Notes: generated from the sequence alone by a model not told the origin. 64,000 nucleotides of DNA from Anaerolineales bacterium (GCA_016789305.1 JAEURJ010000007.1:1-64000), one strand, 5' to 3'. Counted from the stretch's first letter, positions 15,856 to 25,667 are shown. Numbers and translations: made by a program.

Positions 15856-17793
15856 ATGACCACACTTAAAAAATTAATGGCAATGTTCTTTTTGTTTTCC
15901 ATGATTGTCTCCTCCTGCGGACTTCCCTCCGCTCAAGTGGAAACTCCAACGATTCCACCCGAGACCCCCATTCCATTACCCTCTCCCACACCCGCGCCTC
16001 AAAACCTGACCGTATGTTTGGGTGCCGAACCAAACACGCTCTACCCTTTTGGCGGACCCAATGCCGCTGCGCGCAGTGTGCTTGCTTCCATTTATGATGG
16101 TCCAATTGACATGGTCGGCTATGAATATCAGCCGGTGATCCTCTCGCAGTTGCCGTCGATTGAAAACGGCGATGCCCAAATTGTCAGCACGCCGGTGCAG
16201 GCCGGGGCGCAGGTCGTGGATGCGGCGGGTGCCGTCGTCCTGCTCGCACAGGGGACCAAAGTCCGCCCATCCTCCTGCCGCGCCGATGATTGCGTCATCA
16301 CGTGGGATGGAACCACACCGCTTGAAATGGACCAAATGATCGTAACGTTCCGTATCCGCCCCGATGTCACCTGGGCGGATGGCACGCCACTCACTGCTGA
16401 TGATTCTGTGTTTGCATACAACATCGCTTCAGATCCGAGCGCCATCGCAAATACCTATTTGATCGACCGCACGCAAACGTATGAAGCTGCCGATGCAAGT
16501 ACTGTCCAATGGTGGGGGCAGCCCGGTTTCATCGACCCGGCGTACTTCACCAATTTCTGGCAGCCTGCGCCGAAACATTTATGGAATCAGTTTCCCGTGA
16601 ATCAATTGGTCACTGTGGATGTTTCCTCGCGTTCCCCGGTAGGTTGGGGACCTTATTCCGTGCAGGAATGGGCGGCGGGTGATCACATCACGCTGGCAAA
16701 GAATCCATATTACTTCCGCGCATCCGAAGGTTACCCAAAATTCGATCTATTGACCTACCGTTTCATTTCCGACCCCAACACGGCCATCAGTGAAATGGCA
16801 GCAGGACGCTGTGATATTCTCGACCCAACGATTCGACTGGATGGACAGGCTGGACTTCTGAAAGAAATGCAAGCCAGTGAGGAAGCGCAGGCATTTTTCG
16901 CGCAAGGTATGAACATCGAGTGGTTGGGCCTTGGTTTGACGCCGGCATCCTATGATGATGGTTACGACACGCTGTATCAAAAAGACAGGCAGAATATTTT
17001 TGGGGATACTCACACCCGTCAGGGCATTGCATACTGTTTGGATCGCCAATCGGTTGTGAATAATGTGTTGTTCGGTCTCACCACAGTGCCGAATACCTAT
17101 CTCCCTGTGGACCACCCCTTATACGACCCGGCCATCGACCCAATCCCGTTTGATCCATCGGTTGGCATCTCTTTGCTGGAACAAGCCGGCTGGCGGGATA
17201 CAGATGGAAAACCTGAAACCCCGCGTCAGGCGGTCACTGTGAAGAATGTTGCTGCCGGCACACCTCTTCAACTAACCTATTACACCACCGGCGCTACACA
17301 ACGCAGACAGGTTACCGATATTCTTGCGCAGTCGCTTGCCCAGTGCGGTATTGGTGTTGAAGCCCATTACTTCGATCAGAACGATCTGTATGCGTCCGGT
17401 CCCAGTGGATTGCTGTTTGGCCGCCGCTTCGACCTCATAGAATATGCAATGGGCGTGAACGGCATCGAACCTCCCTGTGGTTGGTTCACCACCGATGAAA
17501 TTCCTTCCGCTTCCAATGCATGGATCGGAACGAACGTAACGGGTTATCAAAATCCTGAATACGATGCCTATTGCCGTGCGGCGCAATTATCCCTGCCGGG
17601 GGAACAGGCATATACTGATAATTATCGCCAGACCGAAGTGCTCTTCTCCACTGAGCTTCCCGCCATTCCTTTGTATTATCGGTTGCGTGTGGCGGCGGCG
17701 CGCACAGGCATTTGCCATTTCGATCTCGACCCAACTGCCAACCCTCTTTGGAACATTGAAGCCATCGACAGCGGAGAAGGTTGCCAGGATTGA
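15856..17793 (+). CDS. ABC transporter substrate-binding lipoprotein (SBP family 5), second paralogue
   Basis: A signal peptide with lipobox VSSC (Cys 21) precedes a Pro/Thr linker and a 600-residue SBP_bac_5 fold (LTVCLGAEPNTLYP, FRIRPDVTWADGTPLTADDSVFAY, GWGPYSVQEW). AGAGGATTTC lies before the ATG at 15856. It has more Cys residues than oppA, including SSCRADDC, which may form disulfides. Its stop overlaps the start of the next binding protein by one base. It probably shares the OppBC permease or works with the second ATPase pair; the ligand is unknown. Confidence 0.9.
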   Translation: MTTLKKLMAMFFLFSMIVSSCGLPSAQVETPTIPPETPIPLPSPTPAPQNLTVCLGAEPNTLYPFGGPNAAARSVLASIYDGPIDMVGYEYQPVILSQLPSIENGDAQIVSTPVQAGAQVVDAAGAVVLLAQGTKVRPSSCRADDCVITWDGTTPLEMDQMIVTFRIRPDVTWADGTPLTADDSVFAYNIASDPSAIANTYLIDRTQTYEAADASTVQWWGQPGFIDPAYFTNFWQPAPKHLWNQFPVNQLVTVDVSSRSPVGWGPYSVQEWAAGDHITLAKNPYYFRASEGYPKFDLLTYRFISDPNTAISEMAAGRCDILDPTIRLDGQAGLLKEMQASEEAQAFFAQGMNIEWLGLGLTPASYDDGYDTLYQKDRQNIFGDTHTRQGIAYCLDRQSVVNNVLFGLTTVPNTYLPVDHPLYDPAIDPIPFDPSVGISLLEQAGWRDTDGKPETPRQAVTVKNVAAGTPLQLTYYTTGATQRRQVTDILAQSLAQCGIGVEAHYFDQNDLYASGPSGLLFGRRFDLIEYAMGVNGIEPPCGWFTTDEIPSASNAWIGTNVTGYQNPEYDAYCRAAQLSLPGEQAYTDNYRQTEVLFSTELPAIPLYYRLRVAAARTGICHFDLDPTANPLWNIEAIDSGEGCQD

Positions 17794-19670
17794 TGAGACG
17801 AATTGTTTCGATACTTCTTCTGGGATTTACTCTCGCTTCATGCGCACCTCAGCCTGCTCCCGTTCCAACCAGCACTCCCTCCACGACGGCCGCTCCCGCT
17901 CATGCGCCTGAGATTCGTTTTGCGCTGATCGGCGAACCAACGGATGTGAATGCATGGCAATTGTTCGATGCGAGCGGCGCAAGCTATGCAAATTATGCGC
18001 TTCGTTCCGAATACTGGCCACGTTTGTATCAACTGGTTCCACCTGAATTTAATTTTCAACCTCAGGCTGCTGAAGGAATGCCTTCCGCGGTTATGCAGGA
18101 TGGTGACGGATATTCGGCCATAATCAAACTCCGCGCAGATTTAAAGTGGACCGACGAGACTCCCTTTACCGCTGAGGATGTGGCTTTTACGGTCAACACT
18201 TCATTAAAGTATGAGCTTGGATATGATTGGGCATCCTACTATTCAATTGAATATCTTAACCGTGCAGAAGCCGTTGATCCACAGACTCTTAAATTTTATT
18301 TCAAGCAAAAACCAAATGTGAAAGTATGGCAATATGGTGCCTTACAGGGTCCGATCTTGCAAAAAGCCTTCTGGGAATCGCGCATTTCTCAAGCTTCTGC
18401 TCTGCTGCCAAATGAACAGCTGGCGTCAGATATAACCTATTCAATGGATTATCTTGCCAGCGTTCAGGCTCGCGTGGATGACTTGTCCGCGCAGGTCAAC
18501 GCCTTGCTGGCGAAGGGACAGGAAAACAAATCGTTATCCGGTGATCTGGCTAAAAAGCAGGAGGAATTAAATTACGCAAAGAACACGCTGAATAAATTAT
18601 TAAATGAACGTGCGGTTGAGATCGAATTGGCACACCAGGCTTTGTTTGCGGTCGATGATGCCAATGAACCAACTTTGGGCACGTGGATTCCTGCGGGTGA
18701 GAAAAACGGTGTGTGGATCAACGAAGCCAATCCAGCGTTCCCTTTTCTCCAACCGCACTTCGATAGGGCGGTTTACAAAACTTATTCTGATGAAGAATCT
18801 GCCTATTCCGCCTTTCCAAAAGATGAAGTGGATGTGGTTTTGAATTTGAGCGGGGTACAGCAACAACCGGCGGCTGTCTCCAGCCCAAATAACAGCAAAC
18901 GTTTTCTTGTCTTTAATCCTGGCAGTCAGTTGCTTGCGGAAATCAATTTTCGCAAGGCACTGGCATGTGTAATGGATCCAAATGAGGTTGGCCTATTTCC
19001 GGGAGGGTTTGTTACAACTGATGCATGGAAAAGTGCGCAGGCTGCCTTCCTGTGTGATGGTTTGACCAAGGAACAGAGAATTGAAAAAGCAACCGGGTTT
19101 CTTAAGAGTGCTGGTTATCGTTGGGGGCAGGAGCCAAATGCATCGCAGGCTGGTTCAAATTTAAAGCTGCCTGATGGCACGGAATTTCCCAGAATTACCC
19201 TGCTTTCCCTGCCAGCCGATGTGGATGCGAACAGAGCAGAAATCGCAACCTATATTGAACAACAAGCTTTGCATTTGGGAATCCCGCTGGAAATACAATC
19301 AACGGATCTTGCCAGCCTGCACTATGCAGTGTATTCGAGTAAAAAATATGACATGGCGATTTTTGGCTGGCAGTTGAGCGAATATCCAGGCTATCTCTGT
19401 GACTGGTTTGGGGCGGGTGGACAGTTTGAGAATGACGGAAGCAGCCTTCAGTTTAAGTGCGAAGCGCTGATGGTTGAGTCTGATCTTGAAGCGGCGCAGA
19501 GTCATGTGTTCGAGATTCAGTCGATTTTGACCGAGGAACTCCCGTTTATTTCCCTTTATTCTGAGCTTACGTACGACACATTCCAGAACGTTCAGTATCC
19601 ATTTGGTCAGGTGTTGGGCGGGTTGAGTGCCTTATATGGCGCGCCATCGTACGCTATCCCTGCCAAGTAA
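17793..19670 (+). CDS. ABC transporter substrate-binding lipoprotein (SBP family 5), third paralogue with coiled-coil insert
   Basis: The ATG at 17793 shares a base with the previous TGA. The 625-residue product has lipobox LASC (Cys 17), a Thr/Pro/Ala linker and an SBP_bac_5 fold (IRFALIGEPTDVNAW, LRADLKWTDETPFTAEDVAFTV). Within it, residues about 222-283 form a heptad-like stretch (VDDLSAQVNALLAKG, KKQEELNYAKNTLNKLL) expected to be coiled coil, which is not normal for this fold. The insert could mediate dimerisation or contact with the neighbouring binding protein. Confidence 0.88.
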   Translation: MRRIVSILLLGFTLASCAPQPAPVPTSTPSTTAAPAHAPEIRFALIGEPTDVNAWQLFDASGASYANYALRSEYWPRLYQLVPPEFNFQPQAAEGMPSAVMQDGDGYSAIIKLRADLKWTDETPFTAEDVAFTVNTSLKYELGYDWASYYSIEYLNRAEAVDPQTLKFYFKQKPNVKVWQYGALQGPILQKAFWESRISQASALLPNEQLASDITYSMDYLASVQARVDDLSAQVNALLAKGQENKSLSGDLAKKQEELNYAKNTLNKLLNERAVEIELAHQALFAVDDANEPTLGTWIPAGEKNGVWINEANPAFPFLQPHFDRAVYKTYSDEESAYSAFPKDEVDVVLNLSGVQQQPAAVSSPNNSKRFLVFNPGSQLLAEINFRKALACVMDPNEVGLFPGGFVTTDAWKSAQAAFLCDGLTKEQRIEKATGFLKSAGYRWGQEPNASQAGSNLKLPDGTEFPRITLLSLPADVDANRAEIATYIEQQALHLGIPLEIQSTDLASLHYAVYSSKKYDMAIFGWQLSEYPGYLCDWFGAGGQFENDGSSLQFKCEALMVESDLEAAQSHVFEIQSILTEELPFISLYSELTYDTFQNVQYPFGQVLGGLSALYGAPSYAIPAK

Positions 19671-19712
19671 TCTTTGCTATAATCCCTTCTATTCCATTTA
19701 CGGGAGCTGGCG

Positions 19713-20735
19713 ATGCCAAAAACCGATCAAAAGCCTTTGCTTGAAGTGAAAAATCTAAAAACCTATTTTTATACGGAAGATGGCGTGGTTCGTGCGGTGG
19801 ATGGCGTGAACTTCGAGGTTTATCCGGGCGAAGTGCTTGGAATTGTGGGGGAGTCTGGTTGTGGGAAAAGTGTCACCTCTCTTTCGATCATGCGCTTGAT
19901 CGCGCCTCCCGGCAAAGTGGCGGAAGGTGAAATTTTGATGGGTGGGCAAAATCTTCTGAATCTTTCAGAAGAGGAAATGACGAAGATCCGCGGCAACAAG
20001 ATCTCGATGATCTTTCAACAACCGCAGACAGCCCTGAACCCGGTCTTTCAAGTGGAAGATCAAATTGCGGAAGTGTTAAATATTCACAAGGATTTTGGCA
20101 AGGAAGCCGGCAAAAAGCGGGCGGTGGAATTATTGAAGATGGTGGGGATTCCAGATGCTGAACGCCGTGCGGCGGCGTATCCGCATGAATTGTCAGGCGG
20201 CATGGCGCAGCGTGTGATGATCGCAATGGCGCTCGCCTGTGTTCCTGAATTACTGATCGCCGACGAACCCACAACAGCCCTGGATGTGACCATTCAGGCC
20301 CAGATTTTGGATTTGATCCGTGAGATGCGTGAGCAAATGGGTACTTCCGTCATTCTCATCACGCATGATCTGGGTGTGGTTGCGGAAATGGCTGAACGTG
20401 TGGCGGTGATGTATGCAGGGGAAGTGGTTGAACAATCCGAGGTGAATGGTCTCTTTGAGAAACCGTTGCACCCATATACACAGGGATTGATCGGTTCCAT
20501 TCCGATCCTTGGCGAGATCAAGGAAAGATTGGATGTCATTCCCGGTTCCGTGCCAAACCTCGTAAACCTGCCTCCGGGTTGTCGTTTTGCGCCGCGTTGT
20601 GCGGCGCGAGAGAAATTTGGGTTGAAGATCTGTACCGAGAAAAAACCTGATTTGATGGAAACTCTTGAAGGCCATCTGGTACGTTGTTGGCTGTATCAGG
20701 ATGACGACGGCCACAAGGCACCCTTGCACGTTTAA
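19713..20735 (+). CDS. oppD: Oligopeptide ABC transporter ATPase, OppD type (copy 2)
   Basis: The 340-residue ATPase shows Walker A GESGCGKS, signature [16 protein letters not shown] and Walker [13 protein letters not shown], and the OppD C-terminal Cys motif ([18 protein letters not shown]). GGGAGCTGGCG precedes the ATG at 19713. A TATAAT at 19678-19683 may be a -10 for a local promoter, but no good -35 is seen. It shares the domain layout of oppD copy 1 but is clearly diverged. Confidence 0.92.
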   Translation: MPKTDQKPLLEVKNLKTYFYTEDGVVRAVDGVNFEVYPGEVLGIVGESGCGKSVTSLSIMRLIAPPGKVAEGEILMGGQNLLNLSEEEMTKIRGNKISMIFQQPQTALNPVFQVEDQIAEVLNIHKDFGKEAGKKRAVELLKMVGIPDAERRAAAYPHELSGGMAQRVMIAMALACVPELLIADEPTTALDVTIQAQILDLIREMREQMGTSVILITHDLGVVAEMAERVAVMYAGEVVEQSEVNGLFEKPLHPYTQGLIGSIPILGEIKERLDVIPGSVPNLVNLPPGCRFAPRCAAREKFGLKICTEKKPDLMETLEGHLVRCWLYQDDDGHKAPLHV

Positions 20736-20768
20736 GTATTATCAAATTTCTCCCGGAGCTGTTCTTCC

Positions 20769-21761
20769 ATGAGTGAATTAAAAGAGACAACCCAAAACCA
20801 GAATATTGTTGAAGTTAAAAATCTGGTTAAATATTTCCCAGTACGCGCCGGGCTTCTTCAACGTGTGGTGAATCATGTAAAGGCTGTGGACGATGTTTCC
20901 TTTGCGGTTCGAAAAGGTGAAACCCTGGGTATGGTGGGTGAATCGGGTTGCGGAAAGACCACCATCGGACGTTCCATGCTTCGATTGGTGGAGCCAACCT
21001 CCGGGTCGATCCAGTATGAGGGCAGGGATATCCTTCCAATGCATGGCAAAGAATTAAAGGATGTACGTCGTCACATGCAGATTATTTTCCAGGACCCATA
21101 CGCATCGCTTGATCCGCGTGTGCCTATCGGGGAATCGGTCATGGAGGGGCTGCATATCCACAACATCGGTACGCGCAAAGAACGCTTCGACCTGATGATC
21201 GATACTCTTAAAAAGGTGGGCCTGGAGGATTATCATGCCCGTCGTTACCCGCATGAATTCTCCGGCGGACAACGGCAGCGCATCGGTATCGCGCGTGCGT
21301 TGGCGCTGCGTCCCAACTTCATCGTTTGTGATGAACCGGTTTCGGCTCTTGACGTTTCCATTCAGTCGCAAGTGCTGAATATTCTGAAAGACTTGCAAAA
21401 GGAATTTGGCCTTACTTATTTATTCATTGCTCATAACCTCAGTGTGGTGGAGCATATTTCAGACCGTGTGGCGGTGATGTATCTCGGCAAGATGGTGGAG
21501 TTAACGGATCGCGATGAGTTGTTCAAGAATCCGTTGCACCCTTATACACAGGCGTTGATGTCTGCCATTCCCTCCCCCAATCCCAAGGCAAAGCGTAATC
21601 GCACGATCCTGAAAGGCGATGTGCCCAGCCCGCTGAACCCGCCCAAGGGCTGCCGATTCCATCCGCGCTGTCCGATCGCAGATAAGATCTGTTCCGAACA
21701 GGAACCCGAATTTCGTGAAGTTTTGTCGGGCCATCACGTGGCTTGTTGGATGGTTAAATAG
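20769..21761 (+). CDS. oppF: Oligopeptide ABC transporter ATPase, OppF type (copy 2)
   Basis: This 330-residue ATPase has Walker A GESGCGKT, the [12 protein letters not shown] stretch, signature [16 protein letters not shown], Walker [13 protein letters not shown] and the C-terminal [14 protein letters not shown]. It is preceded by CCGGAGC and would dimerise with the OppD at 19713. No permease gene follows, so this pair either drives OppBC with the upstream binding proteins or serves permeases elsewhere. Confidence 0.92.
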   Translation: MSELKETTQNQNIVEVKNLVKYFPVRAGLLQRVVNHVKAVDDVSFAVRKGETLGMVGESGCGKTTIGRSMLRLVEPTSGSIQYEGRDILPMHGKELKDVRRHMQIIFQDPYASLDPRVPIGESVMEGLHIHNIGTRKERFDLMIDTLKKVGLEDYHARRYPHEFSGGQRQRIGIARALALRPNFIVCDEPVSALDVSIQSQVLNILKDLQKEFGLTYLFIAHNLSVVEHISDRVAVMYLGKMVELTDRDELFKNPLHPYTQALMSAIPSPNPKAKRNRTILKGDVPSPLNPPKGCRFHPRCPIADKICSEQEPEFREVLSGHHVACWMVK

Positions 21762-21767
21762 GTTGCA

Positions 21768-22877
21768 ATGATGGATCGCAATATACTGCTCGTCGATGAT
21801 AACCGCGATATTCTCAAGCTCTTGCGAAACACGCTTGACACACTTAAGAAATCGGAATTGAAGATTTTCGAGGCGCCTTCCGGTGAAGAGGCCATGCTCG
21901 AATCATCGCGGCACAAAATCGATTTGCTGATCACGGATTATCTTTTGCCGGGCATGAATGGTGTGGAGCTTATGCACAAGGTGCGCGCCCGCAACCCCGA
22001 AGTGAAAGTAATTCTTATCTCCGGCATGTCGGAAAGAAAGATTCGCGAGCAGATGATCGGAGCGGGGGCGCTGGCTATATTTGATAAACCCATCCCGTTA
22101 GCTGATTTTTTGGATGCTGTTGAACGGGGATTGGGCCTGGTCCAAACCATCTTCCCGCCCGAGAAAATAGACGAAAAATCGGATACGAAAGCGGAGGCAC
22201 GTCATGTCCGACTTTCCGATCTGCTCGCCAACTTTCGGCAGGATTTTAGCGCCCAGGCGGTTTTTCTCATCAGCGAACGAGGACGTGTACAAGCCCGCGC
22301 TGGCAGCATGGTGGATAGCAGCCTTGAAGTCTCCATTGTTTCCGCTCTCACAGCCATCCATCAAGCCAGTTTGAAGGTGGCGCGCAATAATCATCAAGAG
22401 AATTTGGATTCTTATCATGTGTTTCGCAATGGGGATTCTGATCTTGTTTTCATTACGGTTAATTCAATGTATTCCCTGCTTGTGGCGGGAGATGGGCTTG
22501 CTTCGGACGATAGTATCCTCAATACTGTAACGGGCGTCCTTTCTTTGCGTCAGGAAGTGGAAAAGACATTGCGTTCCATCGGCGCAACAGGGGAACTGCG
22601 TTCGATTTCCCCAAAAACTGTTCCATTGCCGCCGCGTGAAGGTGAGGTAGGTCAACCGGTGAAAAAACAAACGGACCGACTGGCGGCTGCAAAACCTGCT
22701 CCGGAAATGGAAGCACTTCTCACAGAGGCTTCCAAGACCAAGCCTGTACCTTCCAATGTTGACGATTTTTGGAGTCAAGCGGCGGAGCAGCATGGGAAGA
22801 AACCCGCCAATCCCAAGGTGATATCCCTTGAGCAGGCTCGTGAAATGGGCCTGCTGCCCGACGAAGGTGAGAAATAA
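21768..22877 (+). CDS. Response regulator fused to a roadblock-like domain
   Basis: Residues 4-120 form a CheY-like receiver with the acidic pair D10/D11, phospho-acceptor D57 (ITDYLLPGMNG) and conserved K108 (FDKPIP). Residues about 150-275 look like a roadblock/LC7 or profilin-like fold (AVFLISERGRVQARAGSM ... DLVFITVNSMYSLLVA), seen with small Ras-like GTPases and regulators. The C-terminal third is low-complexity and charged. No DNA-binding or enzymatic output domain is present. No histidine kinase is adjacent. It lies seven bases after oppF and may be cotranscribed with it. Confidence 0.78.
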   Translation: MMDRNILLVDDNRDILKLLRNTLDTLKKSELKIFEAPSGEEAMLESSRHKIDLLITDYLLPGMNGVELMHKVRARNPEVKVILISGMSERKIREQMIGAGALAIFDKPIPLADFLDAVERGLGLVQTIFPPEKIDEKSDTKAEARHVRLSDLLANFRQDFSAQAVFLISERGRVQARAGSMVDSSLEVSIVSALTAIHQASLKVARNNHQENLDSYHVFRNGDSDLVFITVNSMYSLLVAGDGLASDDSILNTVTGVLSLRQEVEKTLRSIGATGELRSISPKTVPLPPREGEVGQPVKKQTDRLAAAKPAPEMEALLTEASKTKPVPSNVDDFWSQAAEQHGKKPANPKVISLEQAREMGLLPDEGEK

Positions 22878-22883
22878 AAATTG

Positions 22884-22892
22884 TGATACAAT
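22884..22892 (+). promoter_or_regulatory. Possible extended -10 for the tRNA gene
   Basis: TG at 22884-22885, one base, then TACAAT at 22887-22892 fits an extended -10. It would start transcription about ten bases before tRNA-Gln. No convincing -35 was found. Confidence 0.4.
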
Positions 22893-22909
22893 TTGCCCCG
22901 CTCAATTAT

Positions 22910-22980
22910 TGGGGCATGGTGCAACGGCAGCACACCAGCCTTTGGAGCTGTGGATCTTGGTTCGAGTCCAGGTGCCCCAG
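22910..22980 (+). tRNA. tRNA-Gln (anticodon TTG)
   Basis: The cloverleaf can be drawn by eye. A seven-base acceptor stem TGGGGCA (22910-22916) pairs with TGCCCCA (22973-22979), the D arm is GTGC..GCAC, and the anticodon stem CCAGC/GCTGT (G-U closing) holds the loop CTTTGGA with anticodon TTG. The T arm contains GGTTCGAGTCC. The discriminator base is G and no CCA is encoded. It decodes glutamine CAA (and CAG by wobble). Confidence 0.93.
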
Positions 22981-23017
22981 TTAATTCAAATCCGTGCTGA
23001 TGCGCGGCTAACTCTCA

Positions 23018-23065
23018 AAAAGACAGACTTTGTGCCCGAACATCGCACAAACCTGTCTTTTCTGT
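23018..23065 (+). terminator. Terminator after tRNA-Gln
   Basis: AAAAGACAG (23018-23026) pairs with CTGTCTTTT (23053-23061), and an inner TTTGTGC/GCACAAA stem extends the hairpin, followed by T-rich sequence. It separates the tRNA from glmU, whose Shine-Dalgarno follows within 20 bases. Confidence 0.7.
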
Positions 23066-23081
23066 TTACTTGAGGTGATAA

Positions 23082-24443
23082 ATGAAGGTAACTGCCATTC
23101 TGCTTGCTGCGGGTCAGGGGACAAGAATGAAATCGGATCTTCCGAAAGTTTTGCATTCAGTGACGGGAAAGCCGATGATTTGGCACGCTTTGAGCGCTAT
23201 TCAGGAATCTACAACGGAGAAACCTGTTGTTGTGGTTGGTCACGGTGCCGAGGCGGTAATCAAATATCTCGGAGACTCCGCGCATACCGTTTTGCAGGAG
23301 CCTCAGCTTGGCACCGGTCATGCCGTGATGCAGGCTGAATCCGCGCTTAAGGGAAAGACTGATCTTGTTGTTGTATGTTACGGTGATATGCCTTTGTTGC
23401 GCGGGGAAACCTTGAAGAAACTGGTCGAAACACAGCAGGATAACAAGGGACCGGTTTCCATGTTGACTGTTGTGACGGATGACCCGCGAGGCTTTGGGCG
23501 TATCATTCGTAAAAAGGATGGTACTGTGGATGCCATCGTGGAAGAGTATGTTGCCACACCCGAACAGTTGCAGGTTAAAGAGTTGAACGTGGGTGCATAT
23601 TGTTTTGATGCGAAGTGGTTATGGGACGCGTTGAAACGCATTCCGAAGAATCCTAAAAAAGGCGAATACTATTTGACGGACGCCATTGAGCTTGCGTCGA
23701 AGGAAGGACTGCCTGTGCAGGCAGTGATCATGGAAGATGCCGAAGAGACGATTGGCGTGAACACCCGCATCCATCTTGCCGAGGTGGAGATCGCCATGAA
23801 ACGGCGAATCAATCGTGACCATATGCTTAACGGCGTGACCATGATCGATCCCGACTCGGTGTATATTGAATCCGATGTGAAGATCGGACGGGATACAATG
23901 CTCATGCCCAATACTTATTTGCACGGAAAGACAGAGATTGGTGAAGGTAATGTGATTGGCCCAAATTCTATCGTGCGCGATACAAAAATTGGAAACGGGT
24001 GCAAAGTGCTGGCCTCCGTGTTGGAAGGGGCAGTGCTGGAGAATGATGTGGATATGGGTCCGTTTGCGCGGCTGCGAAAAGGCGCACATTTGGGCAATCA
24101 TGTTCACATGGGAAACTTTGGTGAAGTGAAAGATTCCCATCTGGCGGATGGTGTGAAAATGGGACACTTTTCCTACATCGGCAATGCGCAGATCGGGTCG
24201 AATACCAATATCGGGGCCGGGACCATTACCTGTAACTATGATGGTGAAAAGAAGCACCCCACCGAAATTGGCGAGGATGTATTCATCGGCTCTGATACCA
24301 TGCTTGTGGCGCCGCTTAAGATCGGCAGTGGTGCGCGGACCGGTGCCGGCGCAATTGTTACGAAGAATGTTGCCGAGGACACCCTTGTTGTAGGGATGCC
24401 GGCACGTGCGATCAAAAAGCTGGAGCGAAAGATAAAGAAGTAA
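23082..24443 (+). CDS. glmU: Bifunctional GlmU: UDP-GlcNAc pyrophosphorylase / GlcN-1-P acetyltransferase
   Basis: The 453-residue enzyme makes UDP-GlcNAc for peptidoglycan and surface glycans. The N-terminal half is a pyrophosphorylase with LLAAGQGTRMKSDLPKVLH (residues 7-25), YGDMPLL and NVGAY motifs. The C-terminal half is a left-handed beta-helix acetyltransferase (FARLRKGAHLGNHVHMGNF, TITCNYDG, VFIGSDTMLVAPLKIGSGARTGAGAIVTKNV). Length matches the family. GAGGTGATAA precedes the ATG. It heads a cluster with cdd and recO. Confidence 0.97.
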   Translation: MKVTAILLAAGQGTRMKSDLPKVLHSVTGKPMIWHALSAIQESTTEKPVVVVGHGAEAVIKYLGDSAHTVLQEPQLGTGHAVMQAESALKGKTDLVVVCYGDMPLLRGETLKKLVETQQDNKGPVSMLTVVTDDPRGFGRIIRKKDGTVDAIVEEYVATPEQLQVKELNVGAYCFDAKWLWDALKRIPKNPKKGEYYLTDAIELASKEGLPVQAVIMEDAEETIGVNTRIHLAEVEIAMKRRINRDHMLNGVTMIDPDSVYIESDVKIGRDTMLMPNTYLHGKTEIGEGNVIGPNSIVRDTKIGNGCKVLASVLEGAVLENDVDMGPFARLRKGAHLGNHVHMGNFGEVKDSHLADGVKMGHFSYIGNAQIGSNTNIGAGTITCNYDGEKKHPTEIGEDVFIGSDTMLVAPLKIGSGARTGAGAIVTKNVAEDTLVVGMPARAIKKLERKIKK

Positions 24444-24467
24444 AATCCTTGATCAGGTGATATAACA

Positions 24468-24869
24468 ATGATGAAAAAAGAAGAACAACAGGCTCTGATC
24501 GACCTCGCAAATGAAGCGCGTCGCCGCGCGTATGTGCCGTACTCGAATTATCCGGTGGGAGCCGCGTTGCGTACGAAGAGCGGACGATTGTATACGGGCG
24601 TAAATATTGAGAATGCCGCCTATCCTCATACCATGTGCGCGGAACGGGTCGCAATGTTCAAGGCGGTTTCAGAAGGTGAGACGGAATTTGAAGTCATCGC
24701 AGTAGTCACGAACAACGGCGGTTCACCGTGCGGTGGATGCAGGCAGGTGATGGCTGAATTCGGTCTGGATACGCTGGTATTAATTGCGGATGGGGATGGA
24801 AAGCTGCAAAAAGTAATGACCGTATCTGAATTGCTGCCTGAGGCATTTACGCCAAAGCATTTGCAATAA
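24468..24869 (+). CDS. cdd: Cytidine deaminase
   Basis: This 133-residue zinc enzyme converts cytidine and deoxycytidine to the uridine forms in pyrimidine salvage. The substrate-binding VPYSNYPVGAAL stretch, the zinc/catalytic motif TMCAERVA (Cys and Glu) and the second zinc motif SPCGGCRQ are all intact. Two consecutive ATG codons (24468, 24471) are possible starts behind CAGGTGATA. Its stop overlaps the recO start. Confidence 0.96.
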   Translation: MMKKEEQQALIDLANEARRRAYVPYSNYPVGAALRTKSGRLYTGVNIENAAYPHTMCAERVAMFKAVSEGETEFEVIAVVTNNGGSPCGGCRQVMAEFGLDTLVLIADGDGKLQKVMTVSELLPEAFTPKHLQ

Positions 24870-25627
24870 TGACCGACTTTCGTTCATTTCGCGCATCTGC
24901 GGTGGTGCTTCGTCATGGAGATTGGGGGGAAGCGGATCGCATCCTGACGCTGTATACACGCGAGCAGGGGATGGTGCGTGCAGTGGCGAAAGGCGTGCGC
25001 AAGATGACTTCGCGGAAGGCGGGTCATTTGCAGCCGTTCACCCAGATCACAGTACAGCTTGCCAGGGGACGCGACCTGTTGATCGTGACACAGGTGGAAA
25101 CTGTAAACGCATTCCTCTCTTTGCACGACAATCTTGAGAAGACCAGTTATGCGGCCTATATTGTTGAGTTGCTGCTTCGATTCTCTTATGAGGAAGAAGG
25201 TGGAAACCCAAATATTTTCCGATTGCTGACCGAGACTTTGGACCGATTGGAAAAGGAAGATGAATCCTGGCTGGTGATCCGTTATTATGAAATGAGGTTG
25301 CTGGATGCGGTGGGGTTCCGTCCGCATTTGTTTGAGTGTGCCAACTGCGGACGCGAGATATTGCCTGAAGATCAGTTCTTTTCATTTACATCGGGTGGCG
25401 TGATCTGTCCGCGTTGTGGACAGGGGCTGCCCAACCTGATGAAAATTTCCATCGAGACGCTAAAATATTTACGGCATTTCCAACGTTCGAGCTACAGAGA
25501 TGCTTCCCGGGCACGGCCCAGTCTTGAGGTCCAGAAAGAGGCGGAGGTGCTCATGCAGGGATACTTTACTTATCTGCTTGAACGGGAATTGAATACACCG
25601 GGGTTTATTAAGCGCGTTCGCTATTGA
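24869..25627 (+). CDS. recO: DNA repair protein RecO
   Basis: The 252-residue protein fits RecO: an N-terminal OB fold (ASAVVLRHGDWGEADRILTLYTREQG), a helical core, and a zinc finger with CANCGR (about residues 155-160) and CPRCGQ. RecO anneals single strands and, with RecR, loads RecA onto SSB-coated gaps. The ATG overlaps the cdd TAA (TAATG), so translation is coupled. A bidirectional terminator follows. Confidence 0.95.
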   Translation: MTDFRSFRASAVVLRHGDWGEADRILTLYTREQGMVRAVAKGVRKMTSRKAGHLQPFTQITVQLARGRDLLIVTQVETVNAFLSLHDNLEKTSYAAYIVELLLRFSYEEEGGNPNIFRLLTETLDRLEKEDESWLVIRYYEMRLLDAVGFRPHLFECANCGREILPEDQFFSFTSGGVICPRCGQGLPNLMKISIETLKYLRHFQRSSYRDASRARPSLEVQKEAEVLMQGYFTYLLERELNTPGFIKRVRY

Positions 25628-25631
25628 TCTC

Positions 25632-25666
25632 AAAAAACGTGATGACCAAAAGTCATCACGTTTTTT
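25632..25666. terminator. Bidirectional terminator between recO and the acyltransferase gene
   Basis: Fifteen-base arms AAAAAACGTGATGAC (25632-25646) and complement (25652-25666) enclose five bases, with T-runs on both strands. It ends the convergent recO and acyltransferase transcripts. Confidence 0.9.
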
Positions 25667-25667
25667 T

